Notes: generated by a model from the letters alone, not told the origin. Shown: positions 54,911 through 64,000, numbered from the stretch's first letter. The stretch is DNA of 64,000 nt from Aidingimonas halophila (GCF_900106955.1 NZ_FNNI01000003.1:124001-188000), one strand, 5' to 3'. Program-made: numbers and translations.

Positions 54911-55300
54911 ATGAGCAACAAGGCCGTCATCGATACCGACAAGGCACCGGCTGCCATCGGTCCTTACTCCCAGGCCATCAAGGCAGGCAACACCATTTAT
55001 CTATCCGGCCAGATTCCGCTCGATCCGGCCACCATGGCGCTGGTCTCGGACGATTTCGAGACTCAGGCACGCCAGGTGTTCACCAACCTCAAGTCGGTCT
55101 GTGAAGAGGCTGCCGGCTCGCTGGGCGATCTGGTCAAGATCAACCTCTATCTGGTCGACCTGGACAATTTCGCCATCGTCAACCGCGTCATGGAAGAGTT
55201 CCTTGATTCGCCTTTCCCCGCACGTGCCGCGGTCGGCGTCAAGGCGCTGCCCAAAGGCAGCCAGGTCGAAGCAGAGGCCATCATGGTCCTCGGTGACTGA
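54911..55300 (+). CDS. ridA: 2-iminobutanoate/2-iminopropanoate deaminase RidA
   Basis: 129 residues. RidA hydrolyses reactive imines released by PLP enzymes. Signature IGPYSQAIKAGNTIYLSGQI, the catalytic Arg in the conserved FPARAAVGVKALPKGSQVE segment and C-terminal VEAEAIMV are present. The spacing AGGAG-ATG is good. The spoT-ridA order is common in gammaproteobacteria. Confidence 0.95.
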   Translation: MSNKAVIDTDKAPAAIGPYSQAIKAGNTIYLSGQIPLDPATMALVSDDFETQARQVFTNLKSVCEEAAGSLGDLVKINLYLVDLDNFAIVNRVMEEFLDSPFPARAAVGVKALPKGSQVEAEAIMVLGD

Positions 55301-55324
55301 ACCAGTCGCGGGAAAGAGCCAACG

Positions 55325-55840
55325 ATGCGACTCTTCCTGGCATTGCGACCTGACCCCACATTACGACGGCAGTTGGGTGAACTGGCCGATCAGGTTCACG
55401 CCCGCTACGGTGGGCGTCGCATGCCTGACTCGACACTGCATGCGACGCTGGCCTTCCTGGGCGAAGTCACGGAAGCCCGCTGCCAGGAGCTCGAGCAGTT
55501 CACACGAGAGTGGCGGGTACCGTCAGCCACCTGGCGTCTGGATCGCTTCGGTTACTTTCACGGTCCGAAGATCCTGTGGGTCGGTGGCCACGACCATGCC
55601 GACTCACTGCTGCGACTGCACGGCGAGCTATGGCAGCAACTCGAACGTTTCGGATTCTCGCCACCATCGGGCCATTTCGTACCCCATGTCACTCTGCTCC
55701 GCAAAGCTCCACCCCCCGATTGGACAACACTACCCGACATCGGCCTCGAATGGCGCTATAATCAGTTAACACTGATACAATCGATTGCCACGGAGTGCGG
55801 CCAGCAATACCAGCCGCTTGCGCAATCGCCGACATCGTAA
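55325..55840 (+). CDS. thpR: RNA 2',3'-cyclic phosphodiesterase (2H family)
   Basis: 171 residues with the two HxTx motifs of the 2H phosphoesterases: HATLAFLGEV near residue 41 and HVTLLRKAPPP near residue 122. MRLFLALRPDPTLRRQLGEL is the expected start. The enzyme opens 2',3'-cyclic phosphate ends of RNA and has been linked to tRNA ligation. It begins 24 bases after the ridA stop and may share its transcript. Confidence 0.88.
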   Translation: MRLFLALRPDPTLRRQLGELADQVHARYGGRRMPDSTLHATLAFLGEVTEARCQELEQFTREWRVPSATWRLDRFGYFHGPKILWVGGHDHADSLLRLHGELWQQLERFGFSPPSGHFVPHVTLLRKAPPPDWTTLPDIGLEWRYNQLTLIQSIATECGQQYQPLAQSPTS

Positions 55841-55861
55841 CCGGGTCACCAGGGAGGGACG

Positions 55862-56377
55862 ATGGTCAAGTGTTTACGGTATGCGCCGAGAACGGCACTG
55901 ATACTGACATGGATGCTGGCCGTTCCCTCGACCAGCCAGGCCGATCTTTATATCGCACCGGGAATGACCAGTGAAGATACGGTGACGCTGACCCTGGGCA
56001 TCGATCGCGACTTTCCGTTGGATGATTGGTCGCCCGCTCTCAGTCTACGCCTGACCGGTAGTTTGCTACTGCTGGAACGGCATGGTGGCGACAATGCCGC
56101 GCTGACTCTCTCGCCCGCCTTGCGATATACCTTCGCCGATACACCGACAAAGCCATTCCTGGAAGCCGGTATCGGCGGGGCCCTGTTTCTCGATGCCAGC
56201 ATGGAGGACCGCGACCTGTCGACCGCATTCCAGTTCGAGGATCGCCTGGCCGCCGGTCTTCATCTCGATGGCGGCAGTGAAATCGGCCTTAGTGCCACAC
56301 ACTACTCGAATGCCAGTATCAAGAAACCGAATGACGGTTTCGAGGTGTATTCACTGACGTACCGACATCCTCTGTGA
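55862..56377 (+). CDS. PagL-like lipid A 3-O-deacylase
   Basis: 171 residues with a signal peptide (LILTWMLAVPSTSQADLYIA) and outer-membrane beta-barrel pattern. The C-terminal TGLSATHYSNASI-like segment holds His147 and Ser149 with Glu161, the same spacing (H, +2, +14) as His126/Ser128/Glu140 of P. aeruginosa PagL. PagL removes a 3-linked acyl chain from lipid A in the outer membrane. Overall it is short, like PagL. The assignment rests on this triad and the barrel; a generic acyloxyacyl hydrolase label is equally fair. Confidence 0.75.
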   Translation: MVKCLRYAPRTALILTWMLAVPSTSQADLYIAPGMTSEDTVTLTLGIDRDFPLDDWSPALSLRLTGSLLLLERHGGDNAALTLSPALRYTFADTPTKPFLEAGIGGALFLDASMEDRDLSTAFQFEDRLAAGLHLDGGSEIGLSATHYSNASIKKPNDGFEVYSLTYRHPL

Positions 56378-56383
56378 TATCGG

Positions 56384-57256
56384 TTACGCTTTCTCGCTCT
56401 GCAGGTAACCGCCTTGTTTCAATATCTGGGTATAGCCTTCTCGATAGGTGGGATAGCGAAAACGATAACCGCTCTCCCGCAGTCGCGTATTATCACAGCG
56501 CTTGCTGGAACGGCGTCTGAGCGGCGACTGAATGGTTTCGGTCGAGGTCACCTTGAGCTTGGCCGCCAGCCAGGTCATCACATCATGCAAGGGTGCCGGT
56601 TCGCAGTCTGTCGCCAGATAGAGTTCGTGAAGCGGTGTGCCGGCCAGTTTCAAGTCGATGAGATGTGCCAGCACCCCGGCACAATCGTCACGATGGATCC
56701 GGTTGGAGTACATCGGCGGGGCCGCAGCGGCAATACGCCCTTCACTGACTTGGCGGATGAGACGGTCACGACCTGGCCCATAGATACCCGAAAAGCGAAC
56801 CACCGTGCCGGGCAGTTCATGGTCGATGAGCGACTGTTCCGCTTGTCGCATGAGCGTCCCGGAGAAACCGGTGGGCACCGTTTCACTCGTTTCATCCACC
56901 ACTTCGCCCTGCTGCTGGGCGTAGACACTGGTCGACGAGACGAAAAACACATGCGCAGGCGGTGCATCCCGGCGCGCGAATTCAGCCAGCACCGATCGCA
57001 ATCCGGCCGGGTAGGCAGTGCGATAAGCCTCCTCCTCGAACCGATCGGCGCTAAGCACATAGACCACGATATCGGCATCCGGCAGCGTCGCGGCGGCACC
57101 ATCGGCGTTGATGTCCTGAGACAGCGGTTCGATCCCGTACTCTTTCAGTTCACTGGCATTGCGGCGTACACCGATGACTCGCTGCCCGGCTTCCAGAAGC
57201 TGGCGCCCGAGCGTCATACCGACATCGCCACAACCGATTATCAGAGTCGTCTTCAC
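56384..57256 (-). CDS. NAD-dependent epimerase/dehydratase-like SDR protein (YeeZ-like)
   Basis: I chose GTG 57256 (MKTTLIIGCGDVGMTLGRQL in effect) because the Rossmann GxGxxG motif must be near the N-terminus; the upstream 55 codons lie in the divergent oxyR spacer and are implausible. The product is 290 residues with VFFVSSTSVYAQQQG (active-site Ser/Tyr-like), RFSGIYGPGRDRL and NRIHRDDCAGVLAHLI. The family comprises extended SDR enzymes of unknown substrate. It is divergent from oxyR and convergent with the pagL-like gene. Confidence 0.83.
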   Translation of the reverse strand: MKTTLIIGCGDVGMTLGRQLLEAGQRVIGVRRNASELKEYGIEPLSQDINADGAAATLPDADIVVYVLSADRFEEEAYRTAYPAGLRSVLAEFARRDAPPAHVFFVSSTSVYAQQQGEVVDETSETVPTGFSGTLMRQAEQSLIDHELPGTVVRFSGIYGPGRDRLIRQVSEGRIAAAAPPMYSNRIHRDDCAGVLAHLIDLKLAGTPLHELYLATDCEPAPLHDVMTWLAAKLKVTSTETIQSPLRRRSSKRCDNTRLRESGYRFRYPTYREGYTQILKQGGYLQSEKA

Positions 57257-57336
57257 CTTTCTCTCGCCCCTTGATAAAAAGTCCCTATTGGAAATTCTGA
57301 TCCATCCGCTTCGAGAGGATGCCCGCAGGCACCACC

Positions 57337-58257
57337 ATGACTCTAACAGAACTCCGTTATATCGTAACCTTGGCGCAAGAACATCACTTCGGACGCGCCG
57401 CCGAGCGCTGCTTCGTCTCACAGCCGACCCTGTCGGTTGCAGTCAAGAAGCTCGAAGAAGAGCTCGGTGTCGCTTTGTTCGAGCGCTCCAAATCCACCGT
57501 ACAGGTCACACCGCTGGGTGAACAGATCGTCGAGCAGGCACAACGCGTATTGGAACAGAGCAGCATCATCAAGGAACTGGCCAATGCCGGTAAGGACCAG
57601 TTGTCGAGTCCGTTGCGTGTCGGTGCGATATTTACCATCGGTCCCTACCTGTTCCCTCACCTGGTACCGGAACTGGCCAGGACCGCACCCCAGATGCCGC
57701 TTTACATCGAGGAGGGCTTCACCGCCTCGTTGCGCAACAAGCTGCGCAGTGGCGAGCTCGATGCGATCATCGTGTCATTGCCGTTCACCGAACCGGATGT
57801 GGTGACGAAATCGCTTTATGAAGAAGAGTTCGAGGTGCTGATGCCGGCCAACCATCCCTGGGTTGCCAAGGAAAGCATCAATAAGGAGGACCTGCTCAAC
57901 GAGCGTCTGTTGCTGCTCGGCGAAGGTCACTGCTTCAGAGATCAGATACTCGAGACATGTCCGGCCATCAGCCATCAGCTCAATAGCCCCAGTAACACTC
58001 TGACGGCCGAGGGCGGCTCACTGGAGACGATACGCCATATGGTAGCTTCCGGACTCGGTGTGACGGTACTGCCTCACTCGGCGATAGGTACCAGCCACTA
58101 CGAAGCGGGAGTGTTGGCAAGTCGGCCCTTTACGCCCGAAGCGCCATCCCGGACCGTGGCCCTCGCCTGGCGGGCAAGTTTCCCTCGACCCAAGGCAATC
58201 GATGCGCTAACGAAAGCGATCACTGCCTGTCGGCAACGACAGCTCGAGCCGGCATGA
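57337..58257 (+). CDS. oxyR: Hydrogen peroxide-responsive LysR regulator OxyR
   Basis: 306 residues. MTLTELRYIVTLAQEHHFGR and CFVSQPTLSVAVKKLEEELG are nearly identical to P. aeruginosa OxyR. The start at ATG 57337 puts the redox cysteines at exactly 199 and 208 (GHCFRDQILETC), as in E. coli; an ATG at 57319 would shift them. Oxidation forms the Cys199-Cys208 disulfide and activates peroxide-defence genes. recG overlaps its stop by four bases, the pseudomonad arrangement. Confidence 0.95.
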   Translation: MTLTELRYIVTLAQEHHFGRAAERCFVSQPTLSVAVKKLEEELGVALFERSKSTVQVTPLGEQIVEQAQRVLEQSSIIKELANAGKDQLSSPLRVGAIFTIGPYLFPHLVPELARTAPQMPLYIEEGFTASLRNKLRSGELDAIIVSLPFTEPDVVTKSLYEEEFEVLMPANHPWVAKESINKEDLLNERLLLLGEGHCFRDQILETCPAISHQLNSPSNTLTAEGGSLETIRHMVASGLGVTVLPHSAIGTSHYEAGVLASRPFTPEAPSRTVALAWRASFPRPKAIDALTKAITACRQRQLEPA

Positions 58258-60335
58258 ACGAGCTCGAGCAGGATGTCAGAGCACTGAAGGGAGTCGGCGA
58301 AGCACTGGCTGTCAAACTGGCCAGACTGCGGATCTCCCAGGTGGCCGATCTGCTCTTTCATCTGCCGCTGCGCTATCAGGACCGAACGCGCATCACCCCC
58401 ATCACCACCCTGCGTTCCGGCGACGAGGCCGTGGTCGAAGGCGACGTGGCGGCCGCGGATATCGTCAAGGGGCGTCGTCGCAGCTTGCTGGTCCGCCTCA
58501 AGGACGGTTCGGGCATTCTCAGCCTGCGTTTCTTCCACTTCTCGCCGGCACAACATCAGCAATTCCGCCCGGGAGTCAGGGTCCGCTGTTTCGGCGAAGC
58601 ACGCGCCGGCGCTACCGGTCTGGAGTTGTACCATCCCGAATACCGTGTACTGAGCGACAGCGACGCCCCGGTCGAGGATCATCTGACACCGATCTATCCC
58701 ACCACTGAAGGTCTCAATCAGGCCAGGTTACGCGGACTGATCGGTCAAGCGCTGGACTGTCTCGACGCCTCCCCTGAGGCGCTACCGGACTGGATACCGG
58801 AGACACTGCGTCAGCGATTCGATCTTCCCGCACTGTATGACGCCCTGACTTACCTTCACCGACCGCCTCCGGATGCGGATCTGGCCAGTCTGGCTGACAC
58901 CCGGCATCCAACCCAACGCCGTCTGGCCCTGGAAGAGTTGTTGGCTCACCAGCTCAGCCTGCGTCAGGTCCGCTTGAAGATTCGATCCGATGCGGCGCCG
59001 GCCCTGCCGTCCGGCCGCAATCTACAGGCGACCTTCCTGACACGCCTGCCCTTCTCGCTGACCGGTGCCCAGCGGCGTGTGCTCGATGAAATCGCCGGCG
59101 ACCTGGCCTGCCGGTCACCCATGTTGCGACTGGTGCAAGGGGATGTCGGCTCCGGCAAGACGGTCGTCGCCGCCATGGCAGCGCTCTCGGCACTGGCCGG
59201 CGGATTTCAGGTCGCCTTGATGGCCCCGACCGAAATCCTGGCCGAGCAGCACTATCGTAGCTTCCAGGAGTGGCTCGACCCGATGGGAATCGATGTCGCC
59301 TGGTTGGCCGGCAAGCTCAAGGGCAAGGCGCGTCTCGACACCAAGACAGCTATCGGTGATGGTCGCGCGCAAGTGGTGGTCGGTACGCACGCGCTGTTTC
59401 AAGACGATGTCCATTTCCATCGACTCGGTCTGGCCATCATCGATGAACAGCATCGCTTCGGTGTACATCAGCGTCTGGCACTTCGTGAAAAAGGGGAAGC
59501 CGGTGGATTCACCCCCCATCAATTGGTGATGACTGCCACGCCCATTCCCAGGACGCTGGCGATGAGCGCCTATGCCGACCTCGATATCTCGGTCATCGAT
59601 GAGCTGCCGCCGGGCCGCACACCGGTCAAGACCGTCGCGATTCCCGACGAACGCCGGCCGGAGGTCGTGGACCGTATTCGTCAGGCCTGTACCGAAGGCC
59701 GCCAAGCTTACTGGGTCTGCACGCTGATCGAGGAATCGGAAGCCCTGCAGTGCCAGGCGGCCGAAGCTACACGAGACAGTCTGGGCGATGCCTTGCCGGA
59801 ACTGGCGATCGGATTGGTTCACGGTCGCATGAAAGCGACCGAGAAAGCCGAGGTCATGGAGGCATTCAAGGTCGGGGAACTGGATCTACTGGTGGCCACG
59901 ACCGTCATCGAGGTCGGTGTCGATGTGCCCAACGCCAGCCTGATGATCATCGAGAACCCCGAGCGCCTGGGTCTTTCCCAGCTGCATCAGTTACGTGGCC
60001 GGGTGGGGCGTGGCGATACGGAAAGCTTTTGCGTGCTGCTCTACCACCCGCCTTTGTCCGCGCACTCGCGCGAGCGTCTCGGGGTCATGCGAGATACCAG
60101 TGATGGGTTCCGCATCGCCGAAAAGGATCTGGAGCTTCGTGGTCCCGGCGAGGTGCTGGGAACCCGCCAGACCGGCCTGGCACAAATGAAAATCGCTGAC
60201 CTGGAGCGTGATCGCGATCTCCTGGATCGTGTCACCCTGCTGGCCAAGTCGTTGCTCGAGCTGGCCCCGGAAGCCAGCACGCCGCTGATTCATCGCTGGC
60301 TGGGCGAAGAAGCGGGACGCTACGGCCAGGTGTAA
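58254..60335 (+). CDS. recG: ATP-dependent DNA helicase RecG
   Basis: 693 residues. RecG remodels stalled forks and Holliday-like junctions. The N-terminal wedge/OB region includes GVGEALAVKLARLRISQV and FHLPLRYQDRT; helicase motifs are Walker A QGDVGSGKTVVAAMA near 300, DEQHRFGVHQR near 400, MTATPIPRTLAM and the motif VI QLRGRVGRGDTES near 580. The ATG overlaps the oxyR TGA (ATGA), so expression is coupled to oxyR. Confidence 0.96.
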   Translation: MNELEQDVRALKGVGEALAVKLARLRISQVADLLFHLPLRYQDRTRITPITTLRSGDEAVVEGDVAAADIVKGRRRSLLVRLKDGSGILSLRFFHFSPAQHQQFRPGVRVRCFGEARAGATGLELYHPEYRVLSDSDAPVEDHLTPIYPTTEGLNQARLRGLIGQALDCLDASPEALPDWIPETLRQRFDLPALYDALTYLHRPPPDADLASLADTRHPTQRRLALEELLAHQLSLRQVRLKIRSDAAPALPSGRNLQATFLTRLPFSLTGAQRRVLDEIAGDLACRSPMLRLVQGDVGSGKTVVAAMAALSALAGGFQVALMAPTEILAEQHYRSFQEWLDPMGIDVAWLAGKLKGKARLDTKTAIGDGRAQVVVGTHALFQDDVHFHRLGLAIIDEQHRFGVHQRLALREKGEAGGFTPHQLVMTATPIPRTLAMSAYADLDISVIDELPPGRTPVKTVAIPDERRPEVVDRIRQACTEGRQAYWVCTLIEESEALQCQAAEATRDSLGDALPELAIGLVHGRMKATEKAEVMEAFKVGELDLLVATTVIEVGVDVPNASLMIIENPERLGLSQLHQLRGRVGRGDTESFCVLLYHPPLSAHSRERLGVMRDTSDGFRIAEKDLELRGPGEVLGTRQTGLAQMKIADLERDRDLLDRVTLLAKSLLELAPEASTPLIHRWLGEEAGRYGQV

Positions 60336-60338
60336 AAA

Positions 60339-62573
60339 TCAAGCGAGCGCTGATTCCGACACGGTATCATCGTGATGGGGATCGATGAGGCGATTGGCGG
60401 CATCCCCCAGAGGACGCAACTGCCGGCAGATCAACAACAGTTGCGTCTGTATCGGCCGGTAAACCTGGCTCCCTTTCTCCTCCTCGCTGGCTGCGCTTGT
60501 TTCGGTCAATTGCGCCACCAACGCCGCCTGTTCGCCTTCCAGGTCGGCAATCGGCTGACGTGCCTGCAGCCGTCCTGCCAGTTGATCGAGAATCTCGGCC
60601 ACCCGCCTGGCCACAGGCATCAACGTGATATCCTGCTCATCTTCGCTCATGCGATGGCGGTGGGCTCCCAACGCCGACAGATAGCTCAGCAGCGTGTGCG
60701 ATATCACCAAAAACCGGAATCCGTCATCGGCATCGTGCTTACGATAGTGACCCGGCTCCTGAAGCATGTTGGCCAGCATGGTCGATAACGCCGCATCGGC
60801 ATTGTGGGCATTACGCCGTGCCAGGCGGTAAGCGAGATCATCCTGCTTGCCGGTCTCGTACTGGTGAATGATCTCTTCCAGGTATTGGCGACTGGAGGTC
60901 AACACATTCGCTGCCTCGCGATGCATGCGGCGTCCCTGCCAATCCGGAAGAATCGTGAAGACTGCCAGACCGGCGATCGTGGCTCCGATCAACGTATCGA
61001 ACAAACGCGGCCAGATCAGATCGAAACCATCCCCCACCTGATTGAAGCTGCACAGCACCATCAGCGTGATCGATGCGGTGGCCAGTACATAGTGCTGCTC
61101 TCGATTGGCGAAGAAGGAAACGCCACCGACAACGGCGATCATCGTCTGGATCAGCGGATGAGGAAACAGGGAGATCAATGCCCAGCCCGCAACCAGACCC
61201 AGCACCGTACCGATGACACGCTGGCTCAGGAAGCGACGCGTCGCGGCAAAGTTGGGACGACAAACGAATAACGTCGTCAACAGGATCCAGAAGCCCTGGG
61301 TCGGATGAATCAGATGCAGCACGCCGTAGCCGACCAGCAGGGCAATGGGCAAGCGTAAGGCGTGGCGGAACGTCGGTGATCCCAGCGTGAGGTGGAGTCG
61401 AATCCGCTCCCAGCCGTCCCGCAAGCTGCGCGGTGAACGGTTGAACAGGCTATCGTCCTGCGGCTCACCCTGAGCATCCGGATTGTGGGCGCTGGCCAGT
61501 TGCTCCTCGAGCGTAGCGAGGTTATCGGCCAGGGCTCTGAGCGGCGGCATCAAGGCATGCCATTCAGTACGATGCATGGACTGCAGATAATCGATCGAGC
61601 CATGCAGATCTTTCAGCGCCTGTTCACTCTGGTCGTGGTCGAAGGGTCGGTTGAGTAATAGTGCCTTGCCGAGCCGTTTGCACGCCTGACCTTGCTGATC
61701 CAGTAACCGCTGGCAGCGAAACAGCACATCATGATGAAAGAACGCTTCGATCAGTGCCGAATACGGGTAGTGAGAAGAGCTGGCTCGCTCGTGGATATCC
61801 TGGGCAATGAAATAGATGCGGAGATAGCGATTGAGTTTGCGCTCACCACGCTGCCCCTCGAGGCGACGGTAGATCATCTCCTTGGCCTGGTTCAGCGCCA
61901 TGACGACACGCCCGTTCTGCCGGGCCAGACGTAGACGCTGCTCCTCGACATCCACGCCACGCAGCGGCTCGAACAGCGTCGACTTGATGATCAGGTATTC
62001 CCCCAACTCCTTGTACAAGCGCGCCATGCTCTGTTTCACCGGCTGACGGGAAAACAGCGCGCACCAGATCACGGAAATGGCACCGTACCATGCTGCCCCC
62101 GTCACCAGCAGCAGCGGCTGGTGCCAGACCCCCTCTTCCGGTACGCCGCCCTGATGCTCGAGGTTGATCATGGTATAGATCGACAGGATAAGAGTACCCG
62201 AAGCGATGGTCGCATATCGCTGCCCCACGGCACCCAACATGATCAGCACGAACGTGGAAACGGCCAAGCCTGCGGCGAACAACCACGGCCAAGGATATAG
62301 CCACTGGACGCTCAGCGACGCCGTGGCGAAACAGACCAGCGTCACCAGTAGCGCCTGTAAACGCCCTTGCCAGCTATCATCGGTCTCCGACAGGGCGCTG
62401 GCGATGATACCCAGGAACAACGGAATCACCAGGGCGATATCCCCTTGATACCAACTGAGTACGAGGGCACCAACGAAGGCGAGGAAAACACGGAAGCTGT
62501 AGGCAAACTTATCGAGCGTCCAAAGGCGTCGCAAGTATCTCGATAACGGCGTCGGCATCATGGAGGACTGCAT
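60339..62573 (-). CDS. yccS: FUSC family membrane protein, YccS-type
   Basis: 744 residues with two sets of about five to six helices separated by a long cytoplasmic region, the YccS/FUSC layout. Recognisable parts are FRVFLAFVGALVLSWYQGDI at the N-terminus and, in the second half, LRLPIALLVGYGVLHLIHPT followed by WILLTTLFVCRPNFAATRRF. Relatives include AaeB aromatic acid exporters; YccS function is not settled. It converges on recG with 3 bases between stops. The start is ATG 62573 or 62561; neither has a strong ribosome site. Confidence 0.85.
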   Translation of the reverse strand: MQSSMMPTPLSRYLRRLWTLDKFAYSFRVFLAFVGALVLSWYQGDIALVIPLFLGIIASALSETDDSWQGRLQALLVTLVCFATASLSVQWLYPWPWLFAAGLAVSTFVLIMLGAVGQRYATIASGTLILSIYTMINLEHQGGVPEEGVWHQPLLLVTGAAWYGAISVIWCALFSRQPVKQSMARLYKELGEYLIIKSTLFEPLRGVDVEEQRLRLARQNGRVVMALNQAKEMIYRRLEGQRGERKLNRYLRIYFIAQDIHERASSSHYPYSALIEAFFHHDVLFRCQRLLDQQGQACKRLGKALLLNRPFDHDQSEQALKDLHGSIDYLQSMHRTEWHALMPPLRALADNLATLEEQLASAHNPDAQGEPQDDSLFNRSPRSLRDGWERIRLHLTLGSPTFRHALRLPIALLVGYGVLHLIHPTQGFWILLTTLFVCRPNFAATRRFLSQRVIGTVLGLVAGWALISLFPHPLIQTMIAVVGGVSFFANREQHYVLATASITLMVLCSFNQVGDGFDLIWPRLFDTLIGATIAGLAVFTILPDWQGRRMHREAANVLTSSRQYLEEIIHQYETGKQDDLAYRLARRNAHNADAALSTMLANMLQEPGHYRKHDADDGFRFLVISHTLLSYLSALGAHRHRMSEDEQDITLMPVARRVAEILDQLAGRLQARQPIADLEGEQAALVAQLTETSAASEEEKGSQVYRPIQTQLLLICRQLRPLGDAANRLIDPHHDDTVSESALA

Positions 62574-62634
62574 TGAAGTTAGACTTTAGTATAACGTCTA
62601 TCGGAGCATTTATCGCCCCACTCCCGTCAACGCA

Positions 62635-62991
62635 TCACAGGTGGGCGAGCAGACGCTGCAAGCGCTGCAGATCACTGGAATCGCCCACCAGACGGACATG
62701 CCCGGCCATCATGCCGTCGAGGAAAGCCCTCCGTGACGGCTGACGCAACAGTTTCAGTGCCATATCGGGCTCGTCGAAACGTAACTCCAGATCGAGGTCG
62801 ACCGGCAGTCCCGGCCCTGTCTCGATACCCTGAGCTGACATGCGGTAATGACGGGCGATCGACAGATCCTCGGTCGCGACTCCCCAATCGAAGCGAGTGC
62901 GTTCACTCAGCGCTTGCCGAAAGGCGGGGTTACGGCGTAGCGCACGCTTGAGCAACCAACCGATGAACCACAGCAACAATCGCAATTTCAT
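62635..62991 (-). CDS. Short SCP2-like sterol-carrier-fold protein
   Basis: 118 residues beginning MKLRLLLWFIGWLLKRALRR, a likely membrane or lipid anchor. It then shows an SCP2-like pattern (LPVDLDLELRFDEPDMALKL, DGMMAGHVRLVGDSSDLQRL). SCP2 domains bind hydrophobic ligands; in Ubi proteins they serve quinone synthesis. Nothing nearby indicates the ligand. The domain match is by pattern and is moderately sure. Confidence 0.6.
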   Translation of the reverse strand: MKLRLLLWFIGWLLKRALRRNPAFRQALSERTRFDWGVATEDLSIARHYRMSAQGIETGPGLPVDLDLELRFDEPDMALKLLRQPSRRAFLDGMMAGHVRLVGDSSDLQRLQRLLAHL

Positions 62992-63110
62992 CGCGACTCC
63001 GAAACAAACAGGGAAGTACGGGCAGGAAATCCGCCGGCTACATGCGTGCAGCCGGCGTGGTTCGGCTCTTTGTCCAACCGCTCATGTGGCGGATATCGGC
63101 CGAACGACAC

Positions 63111-63131
63111 CGCGGGGTCAAGATCCCCGCG
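63111..63131 (-). terminator. Hairpin after the HU gene
   Basis: Perfect 7-bp stem CGCGGGG/CCCCGCG with a 7-base loop lies 12 bases after the HU stop on the minus strand. There is no T-run, so a Rho-independent role is unproven. Confidence 0.4.
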
Positions 63132-63143
63132 CTGCGGGCTCGC

Positions 63144-63419
63144 TTACTTGGCGACAGCGTCTTTCAGTGCTTTACCGGGCTTGAAAGCCACGGTCTTGCT
63201 CGCCGGAATGGTCAAGGGTTGACCGGTTTGAGGATTCTTTCCGGTACGAGCGGCACGTTCACGAACGGTGAAGGATCCGAAGCCGATCAGTGATACATCC
63301 TGACCCTTTGAGACACTGCCCGTAATCTCATCGAGAATGACATTGAGCACTTGGCCCGCTTTATCCTTGGAAAGATCGGCACGCTCGGCAATCGCCGCAG
63401 CGAGTTCTGGTTTGCGCAT
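63144..63419 (-). CDS. DNA-binding protein HU
   Basis: 91 residues from ATG 63419, preceded by AGGAGGG; the open frame extends 51 codons further without similarity. MRKPELAAAIAERADLSKDK, the VSLIGFGSFTVRERAARTGK segment and the DNA-intercalating RTGKNPQTGQPLTIPASKT arm are diagnostic of HU. It compacts and bends DNA. Whether it is HU-alpha, HU-beta or the only HU is unclear; the sequence is nearer HupB-type. Confidence 0.93.
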   Translation of the reverse strand: MRKPELAAAIAERADLSKDKAGQVLNVILDEITGSVSKGQDVSLIGFGSFTVRERAARTGKNPQTGQPLTIPASKTVAFKPGKALKDAVAK

Positions 63420-63579
63420 AAAGCCCTCCTGGTTTGGCATGGCAGGCGACCCAGGTCGCCCTTCTTGTTGTTGAGAACAAATGAATCGTCCCCGCGCGAG
63501 CCGCCGAAAGCATCGTGTCGCGAAGCAACAGGACCGTCGCCTGCCGCGACACTGAGCCGGTTCACACGGCACAACGCTT

Positions 63580-64000
63580 CTAGCCTAGCAATGCGGGGGC
63601 GGATCGCGCCAGTTCGACTTTCCTCCTGACACAGGCGCCTGTCAATGCAAACCCGATCAAACGACCGTCTTCCGCCTCGGCGAGCGCGGTCAAATCATGG
63701 CCTTCACCTTCGATTCGCCAACGTGCCGGTTCATGCGTCGGCGGCAAGGATACCACCGGCAGCGCCGGTGTCTTGACCAGAACCGGCCAGGGGCCGTAAG
63801 CAACACGCGTCGGCGTTCCCGTCAGCGTGGCAGCCAATGCCTTGACACTCGCCTGCAATGGCTGGACATACATGGCATTGACGCCATCCACACAGGCACC
63901 ATCGCCCAGCGCATAAATCGCCGGCGCCGAGGTACGCAGGTAACGATCAGTCTGGATGCCGCTTTCGTCGGTTTCGAGGCCGGCTGCTTCGGCCAGGTCG
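63580..64000 (-). CDS. Rubredoxin-NAD(+) reductase-like FAD oxidoreductase (partial, C-terminus)
   Basis: The frame is open to the right edge, so only about 140 C-terminal residues are visible. It reads TDRYLRTSAPAIYALGDGAC, the FAD-binding ATP/GD motif of pyridine-nucleotide reductases, then MYVQPLQASVKALAATLTGT. The C-terminus ends RRKVELARSAPALLG. The pattern fits rubredoxin/ferredoxin reductases that feed electrons from NAD(P)H. Its rubredoxin partner should lie beyond the window. Confidence 0.75.
   Translation of the reverse strand, partial: DLAEAAGLETDESGIQTDRYLRTSAPAIYALGDGACVDGVNAMYVQPLQASVKALAATLTGTPTRVAYGPWPVLVKTPALPVVSLPPTHEPARWRIEGEGHDLTALAEAEDGRLIGFALTGACVRRKVELARSAPALLG

Noticed and set aside
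1-64000. CRISPR arrays
   Set aside because: No series of regularly spaced identical repeats was seen anywhere in the window.

Overview
The window looks like a chromosome segment of a moderately halophilic gammaproteobacterium, most likely Halomonas or a close relative. The reasons are the gene order crc/pyrE/rph/yicC, gmk-rpoZ-spoT-ridA and oxyR-recG, the acidic exported proteins (an extreme Asp/Glu linker in a diheme cytochrome), and the number of TRAP and TTT carboxylate transporters. The assignment is inferred from family resemblance and gene order, without a database search.

Left core, 1-8.9 kb: a partial TAXI-type TRAP transporter, a diheme cytochrome c, rep, trmL, pyrE, a catalytically degenerate Crc, rph and yicC. 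Right core, 51.6-64 kb: gmk, rpoZ, spoT, ridA, thpR, a PagL-like lipid A deacylase, an SDR-type epimerase, oxyR, recG, a YccS-type membrane protein, an SCP2-like protein, an HU gene and part of a rubredoxin-NAD reductase-like gene.

Between yicC and gmk, which are often neighbours, lie about 42.7 kb of accessory DNA. It opens with a decayed P4-type integrase next to the yicC 3' end. Part A (9.5-27.4 kb) is a hydroxy-acid catabolic cluster: class V aminotransferase, a TauD dioxygenase with a permease, two FMN alpha-hydroxy-acid oxidases, two D-2-hydroxyacid dehydrogenases, a GarR-like reductase, a DapA-like aldolase, RraA proteins (one broken), a TctCBA transporter and two GntR/FCD regulators. 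Part B (27.5-29.9 kb) is an insertion-sequence graveyard (IS66, IS110/IS1111, IS3). An IS3 relic at 17.5-18.3 kb contains the domain V/VI end of a group II intron.

Part C (30.0-43.3 kb) is a defence island. A tight five-gene minus-strand operon encodes two unrecognised proteins, a NERD-nuclease/SF1 helicase fusion, a DrmA-like helicase and a DrmB-like DUF1998 protein. Beyond an IS3 relic lies a divergent pair, a Vsr-type endonuclease and a C5-cytosine methyltransferase. Together this resembles class 2 DISARM without the phospholipase-D protein DrmC and with extra nuclease modules. It is the best candidate for a little-described system here. Part D (43.5-51.5 kb) holds LysR, a PrpF-family isomerase, TctC, a fused TctA-TctB permease and two MFS exporters.

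The picture is a hotspot beside yicC where transport and catabolism of small hydroxy or unsaturated carboxylates and a phage-defence module have accumulated, with several IS events breaking genes.
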